The notes under the pieces are model-generated. The model had not been told where the DNA came from. It saw nothing but the letters and a program-made list of their open reading frames with translations, and made no database searches. A program made the position numbers and the translations under genes. DNA of 64,000 bases from Oscillatoriales cyanobacterium (GTDB lineage: Bacteria; Cyanobacteriota; Cyanobacteriia; Cyanobacteriales; Microcoleaceae): positions 186,001 through 250,000 of the forward strand of contig RDXX01000015.1 of the NCBI GenBank assembly GCA_004292955.1. Direction: 5' to 3'. Positions 34,553 to 43,069 of this stretch are shown in pieces. How positions within the stretch are numbered: position 1 is the first letter of the stretch; each line of letters opens with the position of its first letter.

Positions 34553-35734
34553 ATGAGCAGTCGCCAGCCAAAAGTTCCATTTGTAAACCTTTACCTGCAA
34601 CACCAACCAATCGAATCTCAAATAGCAGCAACACTTGCAACAATTATCCAGCACGGAGACTTTATTTTAGGTGAAGCACTGGCAGAATTTGAAACAGCCT
34701 TTGCAGCAGCTTCTGGAGTAAAATACGGCGTAGGAGTGGCTTGTGGAACTGATGCGATCGCCCTCGGACTCCAAGCTTGTGGCATCCATCCGGGCGACGA
34801 AATCATCCTCCCAGCCAACACATTTATCGCTACTATAATTGGTGTGATTCAAGCCAAAGCAGTACCTATTCTGGTAGATTGTGACCCGGAAACCGCCCTG
34901 ATTGACCTCACAGCAGCCGAAACAGCAGTCAGCTCAAAAACTAAAGCAATTATCCCCGTACACCTCTACGGTCAAATGGTATCGCCTAGGGAAGTTTTAG
35001 ATTTTGCTAGCCGCCACAAATTAATGATATTTGAAGATGCGGCACAAGCCCATTTAGCCGAAAGAGAAGGATACCGTGCAGGTTCCTTTGGTAAAGCAGC
35101 AGCATTCAGCTTTTATCCCAGCAAAAACCTCGGCTGTTTTGGCGATGGTGGGATGTTAATTACTAACGATGCAGAAATAGCACAAAAAATGCGAACTCTC
35201 CGCAATTACGGAGCACCCAGCAAATATTTGCACGCAGAAATCGGCACCAACAGCCGCCTCGATAATTTGCAAGCCGCCGTGCTCAATTTGAAATTGCCTT
35301 ACTTGGAAAAATGGAATCGCGATCGCACCGACGCCGCTCAATACTACAATACTCTACTAGAACCCCTGAAACCCAAAGGCATTGTACCGATCGCCAATCA
35401 CAGCGGCACAGGTCACATTTATCACCTCTACGTAATCCAGATTACTGACAAAAGCCCGTTACGGAAGCCCTCCCCTACGGGGGCTACGCCAACGAAGAGG
35501 ATCGCCCGCAACACCCTTCAGGAACATATTACCCGAGAAGGCATCCAAACAGGCATCCACTATCCCGTACCTTGCCACCTGCAACCAGCCTACCAAAACT
35601 TAGGCAATCCGGGCGACTTCCCCCACACCGAAACCCTGTGCGAACAAATTTTATCCTTGCCAATGTATCCCGGATTGAGCAATACTCAGATCGAGCAGGT
35701 TGTAAGGGCGATCGAAAAATCAGTTGACAGTTGA
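34553..35734 (+). CDS. DegT/DnrJ/EryC1/StrS family sugar aminotransferase
   Basis: A 393-residue PLP enzyme that aminates nucleotide-linked keto-sugars for surface polysaccharides. Seen: VPFVNLYLQHQPIESQIAAT, YGVGVACGTDAIALGL, DEIILPANTFIATI, MIFEDAAQAHLA (Asp contacting PLP nitrogen), AFSFYPSKNLGCFGDGG (PLP Lys) and GIHYPVPCHLQPAY. A ~14-residue insert near residues 302-316 (LRKPSPTGATPTKRI) is encoded by a palindromic repeat that keeps the frame. The C-terminus ends AIEKSVDS, where the stop TGA is contributed by a GTTGACA heptamer array. The exosortase and polysaccharide export genes downstream fit a role in exopolysaccharide synthesis. Confidence 0.9.
   Translation: MSSRQPKVPFVNLYLQHQPIESQIAATLATIIQHGDFILGEALAEFETAFAAASGVKYGVGVACGTDAIALGLQACGIHPGDEIILPANTFIATIIGVIQAKAVPILVDCDPETALIDLTAAETAVSSKTKAIIPVHLYGQMVSPREVLDFASRHKLMIFEDAAQAHLAEREGYRAGSFGKAAAFSFYPSKNLGCFGDGGMLITNDAEIAQKMRTLRNYGAPSKYLHAEIGTNSRLDNLQAAVLNLKLPYLEKWNRDRTDAAQYYNTLLEPLKPKGIVPIANHSGTGHIYHLYVIQITDKSPLRKPSPTGATPTKRIARNTLQEHITREGIQTGIHYPVPCHLQPAYQNLGNPGDFPHTETLCEQILSLPMYPGLSNTQIEQVVRAIEKSVDS
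35455..35496. repeat. Palindromic repeat inserted in frame in a coding region
   Basis: GGAAGCCCTCCCCTACGGGG followed by GCTACGCCAACG is a widespread cyanobacterial small palindrome. It is inserted in the aminotransferase gene without breaking the frame and encodes a Pro/Thr/Lys-rich loop. Confidence 0.7.
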
Positions 35735-35800
35735 CAGTTGACAGTTGACAGTAGGAAGAGTTGACAGTTGACAGTTGACAGTTGACAGAAGGAAGACGCA
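35724..35800. repeat. STRR heptamer array (GTTGACA)n
   Basis: Two runs of GTTGACA units, separated by GTAGGAAGA, start inside the last codons of the DegT gene and provide its stop codon. AGGAAGACGCAATACTGA-type repeats follow to ~35840. Confidence 0.9.
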
Positions 35801-36066
35801 ATACTGAAGGAAGGCGCAATACTGAAAGAAGACGCAATGCTCTAGATGGAAGAATACACAGACAGTAAACTGTTTCGCGATCGGTATTTTACCTTTAATT
35901 AAGTTAATTTACTTAATTGTTTATAAAAGTTATGGTGAGGATGTTGCAAGCCATAGAGTAGAAATCTCAAAGCGTTGGAGTTGGGAATTAACAAATCTTT
36001 AACTCACCGTTCACAATCGCTTTCGCGTTGCGAATCCAGCGCGGCCATGTCAAAACTTCTCAAACC

Positions 36067-36942
36067 ATGCAAATCCAGCGCCGAATTCGCATTGTTCTCA
36101 AGCGATACCTCATGGGGGAAGGTATCACGGTACTCCTAGTGCTGCTTTACGCCCCCCTGCTAGTACACTGGTACGACGGCTGGTTCAACAAAAACATCAG
36201 CATCGAACACGAATATTTCAGCCACGGAATAATTGGTTTACCCTACGCCGCTTATATTGCTTGGACAAACCGAAACTGCTGGCGGCGCTTAGGCGACTCG
36301 CCACATCCTTTGGGAAGCTTTTTGCTGTTAATAGCAACGCTTTTTTATCTGAGTCGCTTAAGCGATTTGGTGAATTTATCTCTACCACTAATGCTAGCCA
36401 GTATTTGCTTGTCTTTAAAAGGATTTTCCGGCTTAAAATTGCAAGCAATGCCGCTTTTGTTCGTATTTTTTGCCTCGCCAAATCACATTCCTTACCTCAT
36501 AGAACCCTACGCCTTGCCGTTACAGCACTTCATTGCTCAAGTATCAGGCTGGATCTTAATTAAAGTCGGTCTGAACGTGAGAATCGAAGAAATTTATCTG
36601 TACGTAAACGATCGCATTGTCGAAGTCGCCCCTCACTGTGCAGGCTTAAAAATGCTGTTTACCAGTCTTTATGTCAGCTTAATTTTGATAGATTGGACGG
36701 GAGTTTGGAGTTCCCAAAAAAGAAGCATTTTGTTTTTAGTGGCCACATCTATCATTAGCATCACTTCCAACATTCTCCGCAACACTTTGCTGACTTACTT
36801 TCACGGAACCGACAGAGAGAGACTTTTTACTTGGTTGCACGCCGGATGGGGCGGAGACTTGTATTCTGCTTGTATACTAGGCTTATTGGTACTTCTCATC
36901 AACGGGATGGAAAAGTATTTCCCAAGCCAGCCTGCCGATTAA
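36067..36942 (+). CDS. crtB: Cyanoexosortase B
   Basis: A 291-residue polytopic membrane protein from ATG 36067-36069 (MQIQRRIRIVLKRYL); a TTG 13 codons upstream is less likely. About eight hydrophobic segments are present. The exosortase active-site residues are visible: VAPHCAGLKMLF (Cys), ITSNILRNTLLTYFHG (Arg) and FTWLHAGWGGDLYS (His). Exosortases cleave and transfer proteins bearing a PEP-CTERM-like tail at the outer face of the inner membrane, usually with exopolysaccharide genes. The symbol crtB follows exosortase nomenclature and is not phytoene synthase. The next gene overlaps it by one base (TAATG), so they are translationally coupled. No PEP-CTERM substrate was seen in the window. 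Confidence 0.88.
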   Translation: MQIQRRIRIVLKRYLMGEGITVLLVLLYAPLLVHWYDGWFNKNISIEHEYFSHGIIGLPYAAYIAWTNRNCWRRLGDSPHPLGSFLLLIATLFYLSRLSDLVNLSLPLMLASICLSLKGFSGLKLQAMPLLFVFFASPNHIPYLIEPYALPLQHFIAQVSGWILIKVGLNVRIEEIYLYVNDRIVEVAPHCAGLKMLFTSLYVSLILIDWTGVWSSQKRSILFLVATSIISITSNILRNTLLTYFHGTDRERLFTWLHAGWGGDLYSACILGLLVLLINGMEKYFPSQPAD

Positions 36943-37652
36943 TGAAACAAATGATTTCAGCACGGAAACTACTGCGGCGCTACCAAGTATCTAAAATTGT
37001 GGTACTGGTGTTTTTGCTGGTACTGGTTGCGGGAGTAGCAATTCCTGGCTACGCGACGGGAAGGTGGCCTTGGACAAATCCGCCAACAGTTACAAACCTC
37101 AAGCAGTTAAAAAGTTTGCGCCAACACGGGATGACACTTCCTGACTGGGAGGTGATCCGCATCCAGAATAACCTTCAAATTGGCGGACACAGATGGTTAG
37201 TTGAAGAAATTAAAAATCATCAAACAATTGCCATTTTATTGCTAATGCCTCAAAATTCCCCCAAAAACCAGCCGCAAGTAGAATGGCTAGATATTGATGG
37301 ATTTCACCGGTGGCAAACAGATTCTCATCGCACTTTGAGGTTTACAGTTAAATTAGCGCCAACATCCGACAAGCCCTCACCTACTATCGAGACGAGGTTT
37401 TTCCGAAGCTGGACTTCTCAACAAACTTTTGCTGTCGTGCAGTGGTACGCTTGGCCTAATGGGGGTTCTCCAGCAACCAGCCGCTGGTTTTGGGAAGATA
37501 GCATTGCGAGGCTGTCGAACCGCCGCGCCTCTTGGGTTGCTGTCAGCATCATAGTTCCCATCCAACCGCAGGGCGATATTAAGATAGTTGAACCGCTGCT
37601 GGAATCTCTGGGCCAAAGTGTTCAGACTCAATTAATGGCAGAAATTTTCTGA
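36942..37652 (+). CDS. Cyanoexosortase B system-associated protein
   Basis: A 236-residue protein from ATG 36942-36944, sharing the A of the preceding TAA stop; a longer frame from 36831 lies inside the exosortase gene and is rejected. It has one N-terminal membrane helix (KIVVLVFLLVLVAGVAIPGY, ~17-36), then a periplasm-facing domain (WEVIRIQNNLQIGGHRWLVE, VQWYAWPNGGSPATSRWFWE). Position, length and layout match the partner protein encoded with cyanoexosortase B (EpsI-like in other systems). Its exact role in sorting is unknown. Coupled translation argues for a physical complex. Confidence 0.85.
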   Translation: MKQMISARKLLRRYQVSKIVVLVFLLVLVAGVAIPGYATGRWPWTNPPTVTNLKQLKSLRQHGMTLPDWEVIRIQNNLQIGGHRWLVEEIKNHQTIAILLLMPQNSPKNQPQVEWLDIDGFHRWQTDSHRTLRFTVKLAPTSDKPSPTIETRFFRSWTSQQTFAVVQWYAWPNGGSPATSRWFWEDSIARLSNRRASWVAVSIIVPIQPQGDIKIVEPLLESLGQSVQTQLMAEIF

Positions 37653-37664
37653 GTTTAATCAAGA

Positions 37665-37720
37665 GGGCGATTGAAATCGCTTCTACACAAACAAAGACCG
37701 CCTCCGCGGGCTAGAAGAAT
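37665..37720. repeat. REP-like repeat family E, copy 2
   Basis: GGCGATTGAAATCGCTTCTA, a spacer, then GACCGCCTCCGCGGGCTAGA, matching the copy at 26955-27009 in order and spacing. It lies between the exosortase pair and the Wza-like gene. Confidence 0.7.
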
Positions 37721-37783
37721 CAAGAGGAAAAGTTAAACGAATTTGGTATCAAGAGTAGATATTTATAGTTGAGAATTGCGGAG

Positions 37784-39367
37784 ATGAAACTTAAAAAACA
37801 GCGAAACATTGAAAATATTACCCTTTTTTATTATTTCAAAATGCCGGATAAATTCATAATTAGAAATCGCGTCGCTTTTTCCTTGGCTGGCCTGTATTCA
37901 AGTGCTTGGACTCTATCTTTCGCTGCTGTATTGTGGGGCTTTAACGGCAAGGTTTTTTCAGAAACGGCTTTAGCCCAATCTGTTGTTCCTAGTTCTGAGC
38001 GACTTGTGCCGCCACAGCCACTGCGCGTACCGCCACCGCCACCTACTAATTTCAACAGGGAAATTAACCCAGCTTTTCGGAATCGGCCGTACCGCCTGGG
38101 CCCGGGAGACCAGATTTCCGTTCAAGTTCAGCGCTTTCCAGAGCTAAATTTTACGGGTGCAATCAGCCCTGAAGGGGTAATTGTACTGCCGCTAATCGGC
38201 ACAGTAAATGTGCGCGGCCTTACCGTCGAAGAAGCACAGCAGCGCCTCCGCGAGCGCTTTACTCAATTTATCAAAAATCCTCAAGTCTCGGCTGCTTTGC
38301 TCGTTCAGCGCCCGGTAGTGGTGACGGTGACGGGGGAAGTGGCCAGGCCTGGTTTTTATCCGCTGCAAACTCCGCAGCTTCCGGCGGCTTTGGCTGCTGC
38401 TGCTGGGACTACTCCGACGGCCGAACTGCGGGCGGTGCGGGTGCGGCGGACTTTGCCGGGTGGTGCTGTGGCTGAGCAAGTTGTTGATATTTTGACGCCG
38501 CTGCAAACTGGTATTGCTCCGCCGGATTTGCGTTTGGAAGATGGAGATGCGATCGTCGTACCGTATAAACAGGTTACAGCCGATCGCAAGTCCGATCGAG
38601 ATTTAGCATCCAGATACAGCCTAGCCGCTGCCGCTGTCCCCGTTCAAATCACAGTCACCGGAGAAGTCAGCAAACCTGGTTTTTACACGCTTCCGGCGGG
38701 TTCAGGTCGAATTTCCGCCGCTTTGACGATTGCGGGGGGAGTCACGGGAAAAGCCGATTTACGAGCCGTGCGAGTGCGACGGACGCTGGTGGATGGCTCC
38801 TCGGTGGAGCAACCCCTCGACCTCTACACTCCCTTAGCAAAGGCTAACGATTTGTTTGATTTTCCTTTGGCCTCGGGAGATGTGATTGTCATCCCAGAAT
38901 TGGACGCTAGTATCAAAAACCTAGACTACGACAAAGCTTTGGTGGCGCGTTCTACGCTGATGAAGCCCAAGATCTACGTTCGAGTTTTGAGTTACGCTAG
39001 TGGTAGTTTGACCTCGTTTTACCTAGAAAATGGCAGCAAGTTTTTGGATGCTATCAACAACTTGCCTGTGAATCTGGCTGATTTGCGGAAAATGGCCTTG
39101 ATCCGGTTCGACCAAAAGCAAGGTAGAGCAATCAACCGCAAGATAGATGCAAAAGCTGCTTTGGAGGGCAATGTTTCTCAGAACCCGATGCTGGAAGATA
39201 ATGATGTGATTGTGATTGGTCGGAATCTGGTAGAGCGTATTGGTTATGTTCTCAATACCTTTACTCGACCATTCCGGGATACTTTGGGATTTATTCTGTT
39301 TTTTGAGCAGTTGAGAAATGGGGTAAACAATCTGTTTGGGCCATCCAACAACAATAATAATAGGTAG
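37784..39367 (+). CDS. Wza-like polysaccharide export outer-membrane protein (SLBB domains)
   Basis: A 527-residue protein; ATG 37784 is chosen, although TTG 37769 or ATG 37841 are possible. An N-terminal hydrophobic segment (AWTLSFAAVLWGFN) precedes a Pro-rich linker (PQPLRVPPPPPTNF). Then comes the polysaccharide export domain (YRLGPGDQISVQVQRFPELN, EGVIVLPLIGTVNVRGLTVE) and three SLBB beta-grasp domains (VVVTVTGEVARPGFYPL, VQITVTGEVSKPGFYTLP, KIYVRVLSYASG). The C-terminus (NTFTRPFRDTLGFILFFEQL) could span the outer membrane as in Wza. The protein forms the export pore for capsular or slime polysaccharide. The Wzc-like partner follows after 505 bp. Confidence 0.88.
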   Translation: MKLKKQRNIENITLFYYFKMPDKFIIRNRVAFSLAGLYSSAWTLSFAAVLWGFNGKVFSETALAQSVVPSSERLVPPQPLRVPPPPPTNFNREINPAFRNRPYRLGPGDQISVQVQRFPELNFTGAISPEGVIVLPLIGTVNVRGLTVEEAQQRLRERFTQFIKNPQVSAALLVQRPVVVTVTGEVARPGFYPLQTPQLPAALAAAAGTTPTAELRAVRVRRTLPGGAVAEQVVDILTPLQTGIAPPDLRLEDGDAIVVPYKQVTADRKSDRDLASRYSLAAAAVPVQITVTGEVSKPGFYTLPAGSGRISAALTIAGGVTGKADLRAVRVRRTLVDGSSVEQPLDLYTPLAKANDLFDFPLASGDVIVIPELDASIKNLDYDKALVARSTLMKPKIYVRVLSYASGSLTSFYLENGSKFLDAINNLPVNLADLRKMALIRFDQKQGRAINRKIDAKAALEGNVSQNPMLEDNDVIVIGRNLVERIGYVLNTFTRPFRDTLGFILFFEQLRNGVNNLFGPSNNNNNR

Positions 39368-39872
39368 TTAGTGGTTAGTTGTTAGTGGTTAGTTGTTAGT
39401 GGTTAGTTGTTAGTTGTTGTTAGTTGTTGGTTGTTGGTTGTTAGTTGGTAGGGGCTGTACCCCGTGCCAGCCCTCAGTTGTAAGTTGTCAGTTGTCATTA
39501 GTCAGCAGTGCTGTCCCCGATCGCAAAAATCAGTCATTGGTCATTGGTCATTCAGTAGGTTGTTACACATAAACACGCTTAGGGAGAGGCGGTTTTGTAC
39601 TCGTAAACTCGCTTCTATCAAAGACTGTTAGCTAAACCCGCCGAGACAAGATACTACAGCGGTTCTCAAAAAAATGAGGTATGCCCTGTTTGCCCAATGC
39701 CCTGTTGGCTCAATGCCCTGTTTGCCCTGTTTGCCAATGCCCTATTATGCACGTCTGGTACCTCAGATGGGAGCTCAAAAGGCTATAGTTTTTTTTCCAT
39801 CACCTACTTAGTTAGGATTTATAGTTAGCAATTCTTCAATCTAAAATCTAAAATCTAAAATCTAAAATAGTT
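39368..39872. other. Repeat-rich spacer between wza-like and wzc-like genes
   Basis: The first ~90 bp are GTTAGTG/GTTAGTT heptamers. A family D MITE-like element lies at 39655-39788, and AATCTAA heptamers lie at ~39838-39868, just before the next start codon. No gene is visible. Confidence 0.7.
39655..39788. mobile_element. MITE-like family D, copy 2
   Basis: The left end TACAGCGGTTCTCAAAAAAA then TGAGGTA, and the right end TACCTCAGATGGGAGCTCAA then AAGGCTATA. The interior is filled with CCCTGTTTGCC repeats instead of a hairpin. Confidence 0.6.
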
Positions 39873-42170
39873 ATGACTTTATCAGTTGTCAAACGTTATT
39901 TGATTGCTTTTGACCAATACAAGTGGGTGGGACTAGCCACTCTTGCGGTGACTGTGGGCGTGTCCGGAGTAGTTGCCGTGCAGCCAAATCAGGCGCCGGT
40001 TTACGTTGCTAAAGGTACGCTGGCCTACAGCAAGCCGACCGTGATTTTTTCATCAACCACTACCAAGATTCAACAGGAAGGACAAGAAATAACTAAAGAT
40101 AAGTTGCTCAATCAACAGGTCATCCAAGCAGCCGCCAAAAAACTCATTAAAGCAGAAAACAAATTAAATAAACAAGCAGCAGAACTAAATTCAGAAGAAT
40201 TGAACGAAAAAGTAAAAATATTGACTAAAAAGCTGAAAGACGGCGTGGAGATCAAGATGCCGACCAAGAGTAATGACCCCAGTGCTTTGATTCAAGTATC
40301 GTACAAAAATGCCGATCGCCAAAAAGCAGAAAAGCGAGCAGAGGCGTTGATGAACGAAATGGTGATTTACAGCGAAAATTCTAATAATTTCAGCGTCCGA
40401 AAAACGATCGCCCAAATTAACCAACGCTTGCCGAAAGTAACTCAGGAACTCAGAGAGGTGGAAGCAAAACTTGAATCCTACGAAAAACGAGAAGAAACTT
40501 CTATTTTAGCAGTTCAGAGCGGTACTTTGCCGCAAGCGATTATCGCCACCGAACAGCAGCAGCGGCAACTCCGGGTGCAGTTGGGAGCAATAGTAGCTCA
40601 AATTAAAAGCTTGCAGGAACGCTTGGGATTGAATGGAGAGCAAGCTTACGTGGCTCAAGCACTGTCTGCCGATCCAATTATTGCACAACTGCGAGTGCAA
40701 CTGTTTTCGATCGAATCTCAGCTCAAAATTCTGCGTAGCGACTTGCAGGAGGAACACCCGAAAATTGTGGAATTGCTCAAACAAAAACAAGCTTTTGAGC
40801 AGCAGTTACAGCAGCGACAATCGGAGGTGCTCGGGGGGAACGGGGTGGCGGCTCCACTCAGAAGTGCCGATCGAATTCGGATAGACTCTTCTTTAGACCC
40901 GGCGAGACAGCAGCTAGCTCAAAGTTTGATTGCTTTACAAACGCAGCGGGATGTGGTGCAAGAACAACTCAAAGGAGTAGAGAACACTGAACGACAATTG
41001 CGCCAGGAATACGCGAAAATCCCCAACAAGCAGTTAGAACAAGCGCGGTTAGCCCAGCAAGTGGCGCTGAAAAAAGCTCTCTACGATAAGATGCAGGCGG
41101 CTTTGGTAGATGCTGAGGCGGCGAGAGCTGAGACAACGGGGAGTTTGACAGTCGCCCAGCCTCCCAAAATTGATGACGTTCCGCCAAACAAGAAAGGTTT
41201 GCCGGTGATGCTGGCGGTGGGCGGATTTGTGGGATTGCTGCTGGGCGGCGGGTTCATATTTTTGTTGGGAATGCTCAACGGGAAGTTTTACAGTTGGGAA
41301 GAAGTGCGGGCGGCTTTGGTGGAAAAAGAGGTGCCAATACTGGCTGTTTTGCCTGAAGTGATTGTGTTTGATTCCTATGGGGAGGAGATGCCGCTGGCTT
41401 TGGAACCCAATTCGCCTTATTTAGAGTTTTACGAGCGGTTGCGGACTAATTTACGCCGAATTGGCGAAAAGCCTGTAAAAGTGGTGTTGCTGACTTCGGC
41501 GGCGCCTTTGGAGGGAAAGAGTTTTAGTGCTTACAATTTGGCAATTGCGTCGGCTCGATCGGGTAAACGGACTTTGTTAATTGAAGCAGATTTGCGATCG
41601 GGTTCTAATGTGGAATCTTTGAAAATAGCTGCGGATCCTCTGGCGGCGGTGGAACCTTTGCACTATTACGGCAATATGAGCGAGTGCGTTTTGTTGGTTC
41701 CAGAGGTAGAGAACCTATATGTCGTGCCGAGTCCGGGCAGTTTGCGGCAGGCTTCGGCGGTACTGGAATCGAGCGAAATGCGGAGGTTGTTTGAGGATGT
41801 TCGCAATCGCTTTGATTTTGTGGTAGTGGATTCTCCGGCGTTGAGCGAGTGCAACGACGCGCTGACGCTGGAACCCTATACGGACGGTATAATTTTGGTG
41901 GCGCGGGCTGGTTATACTCTGGCGAGTATGTTGTCTGAGGCTGCGGATCAGTTGCTGGAATCTGATGATGAGGATTCGCACAAATCGGGGCCGCGGCTGT
42001 TGGGGGCGATTATTAATGGTGCTGATATTGCGGTGAAGTACCGCAATGATATTGATGAATTCGAGTTGCCTTTGAGTGCTGTGAGCGATGGGGCGATCGA
42101 AGTGCGATCGAGGCAATTACCGCAGCAGTCTAAGTCAAAAAACAAAGCTATTAATAGTAAATTCAACTAA
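39873..42170 (+). CDS. Wzc-like chain-length determinant / BY-kinase
   Basis: A 765-residue inner-membrane protein. TM1 is WVGLATLAVTVGVSGVVAVQ (~18-37), then a long coiled-coil periplasmic domain (~150-410), TM2 LPVMLAVGGFVGLLLGGGFI (~442-461) and a cytoplasmic ATPase domain with Walker A SAAPLEGKSFSAYNLA (~552) and Walker A' TLLIEADLRSGS (~575). VVVDSPALSECNDALTLEPY is the Walker B side. It controls polymer length and export with the Wza-like protein upstream. The usual YxxK-type Tyr cluster at the C-terminus is absent (only one Tyr in the last 45 residues), and Walker A' has Glu-Ala-Asp where Asp-Ala-Asp is usual. Kinase activity is therefore uncertain. Confidence 0.88.
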   Translation: MTLSVVKRYLIAFDQYKWVGLATLAVTVGVSGVVAVQPNQAPVYVAKGTLAYSKPTVIFSSTTTKIQQEGQEITKDKLLNQQVIQAAAKKLIKAENKLNKQAAELNSEELNEKVKILTKKLKDGVEIKMPTKSNDPSALIQVSYKNADRQKAEKRAEALMNEMVIYSENSNNFSVRKTIAQINQRLPKVTQELREVEAKLESYEKREETSILAVQSGTLPQAIIATEQQQRQLRVQLGAIVAQIKSLQERLGLNGEQAYVAQALSADPIIAQLRVQLFSIESQLKILRSDLQEEHPKIVELLKQKQAFEQQLQQRQSEVLGGNGVAAPLRSADRIRIDSSLDPARQQLAQSLIALQTQRDVVQEQLKGVENTERQLRQEYAKIPNKQLEQARLAQQVALKKALYDKMQAALVDAEAARAETTGSLTVAQPPKIDDVPPNKKGLPVMLAVGGFVGLLLGGGFIFLLGMLNGKFYSWEEVRAALVEKEVPILAVLPEVIVFDSYGEEMPLALEPNSPYLEFYERLRTNLRRIGEKPVKVVLLTSAAPLEGKSFSAYNLAIASARSGKRTLLIEADLRSGSNVESLKIAADPLAAVEPLHYYGNMSECVLLVPEVENLYVVPSPGSLRQASAVLESSEMRRLFEDVRNRFDFVVVDSPALSECNDALTLEPYTDGIILVARAGYTLASMLSEAADQLLESDDEDSHKSGPRLLGAIINGADIAVKYRNDIDEFELPLSAVSDGAIEVRSRQLPQQSKSKNKAINSKFN

Positions 42171-42202
42171 TTTTACATTCGATAGCATCTTAGTTGTGCA
42201 GA

Positions 42203-42600
42203 GGTACGTAGTTGCGCTTCAGCGCTCCTGGCATTTAAGGTACGTAGTTGCGCTTCAGCGCTCTTTAAAAAACAGGTACGTAGTTGCGCTTCAGCGCTCT
42301 TGGCCTCTACGGTACGTAGTTGAGTTAGGATCGCAAATTAAATAACTTACAATTTTAATTATTATTGTGGGGGACGCCCATCCCACTTTCAAGAGTGGAA
42401 GTTATTTAATTGTGATTCCTTAGCTAGAGGGTTCGCATCCCAACTACATACCGTAGAGGTACGTAGTTGCGCTTCAGCGCTCCTGGCATTTAAGGTACGT
42501 AGTTGCGCTTCAGCGCTCCTGGCATTTAAGGTACGTAGTTGCGCTTCAGCGCTCTTGGCATTTAAGGTACGTAGTTGCGCTTTAGCAGCTCGCATCCCAA
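42203..42600. repeat. 36-bp minisatellite in two blocks of four
   Basis: Units starting GGTACGTAGTTGCGCTTCAG begin at 42203, 42239, 42275 and 42311 and, after an inserted element, at 42458, 42494, 42530 and 42566: exactly 36 bp apart within each block. Each unit contains a GCGCTTCAGCGC hairpin. Because 36 is a multiple of three, frames across it stay open on both strands (12-residue repeat TLNARSAEAQLR), but there is no sign of a gene. Not CRISPR: the 'spacers' are the same. Confidence 0.9.
42325..42422. mobile_element. MITE family B, copy 2, within the minisatellite
   Basis: The left end TTAGGATCG then AAATTAAATAACTTAC and the right end GAAGTTATTTAATTGTGATT then CCTTA form ~23-bp inverted repeats matching the copy at 19637-19766. 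It divides the minisatellite into two blocks. Confidence 0.75.
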
Positions 42601-42746
42601 CTACATACCGTAGAGGCACATAATTGGGCTTGGGCCCTCTTTTGATTAAAACCCACTAACGCAAATTGCTATTGATACTCCCCAGCCCGCTCCGGGACGG
42701 GGATTCTTGAAGAGTCCAGATACGAACTTTCAAGGGCGAAATCAAA

Positions 42747-43060
42747 GCGCCCCTACCCGCTCAGCTTAAATAAATCCAAGCTTTGCGTATACTTTTAGCT
42801 TTCTATGCTTTCGGAGTCCATCACTAATGCCAAAGATACGGTACGCTCAACAACCTGCCATTATTTGCCCTTTAACTGTTCCGAATCGAAGTCGGATATG
42901 TCCGTTGCCTGGATTTCTCAGAACTAGGATGTCTCAACACGTAGATGGTTATTCTTACTTACTGTTCCATTGTATCACAAATACTGAAGGCGGTTGAAAC
43001 CGCCACCGACTTATCCCCGTGTCGGTAGCCCGGGGCCGGGCGGGCTCGTCCTTCGGTCAA
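42747..43060 (-). ncRNA. Candidate structured element, copy 1 (RNA or non-autonomous mobile)
   Basis: The minus strand matches the plus strand of 60634-60962 over ~315 bp, with long identical blocks (AGAAATCCAGGCAACGGACA, ATATCCGACTTCGATTCGGA, ACAGTTAAAGGGCAAATAAT, AAAAGTATACGCAAAG). It has hairpins such as GGCGGTTTCAACCGCC and TCCGA-CTTCGAT-TCGGA. No frame is conserved. It may be a guide-RNA-like or HEARO-like RNA or a MITE; the identity is not established. Confidence 0.45.
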
Positions 43061-43069
43061 AAGAGCTAC

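Noticed and set aside
42203-42600. Possible CRISPR array (regularly spaced GGTACGTAGTTGCGCTTCAG repeats)
   Set aside because: The sequences between repeats are nearly identical and only ~11 bp long, the period is 36 bp overall, and there are no cas genes. It is a minisatellite.
42389-42619. Open frame across the minisatellite (TLNARSAEAQLR repeats, minus strand)
   Set aside because: Open only because 36 is a multiple of three; it has no start signal and its ends run through an inserted MITE. The plus-strand equivalent (~42088-42345) is rejected for the same reason.
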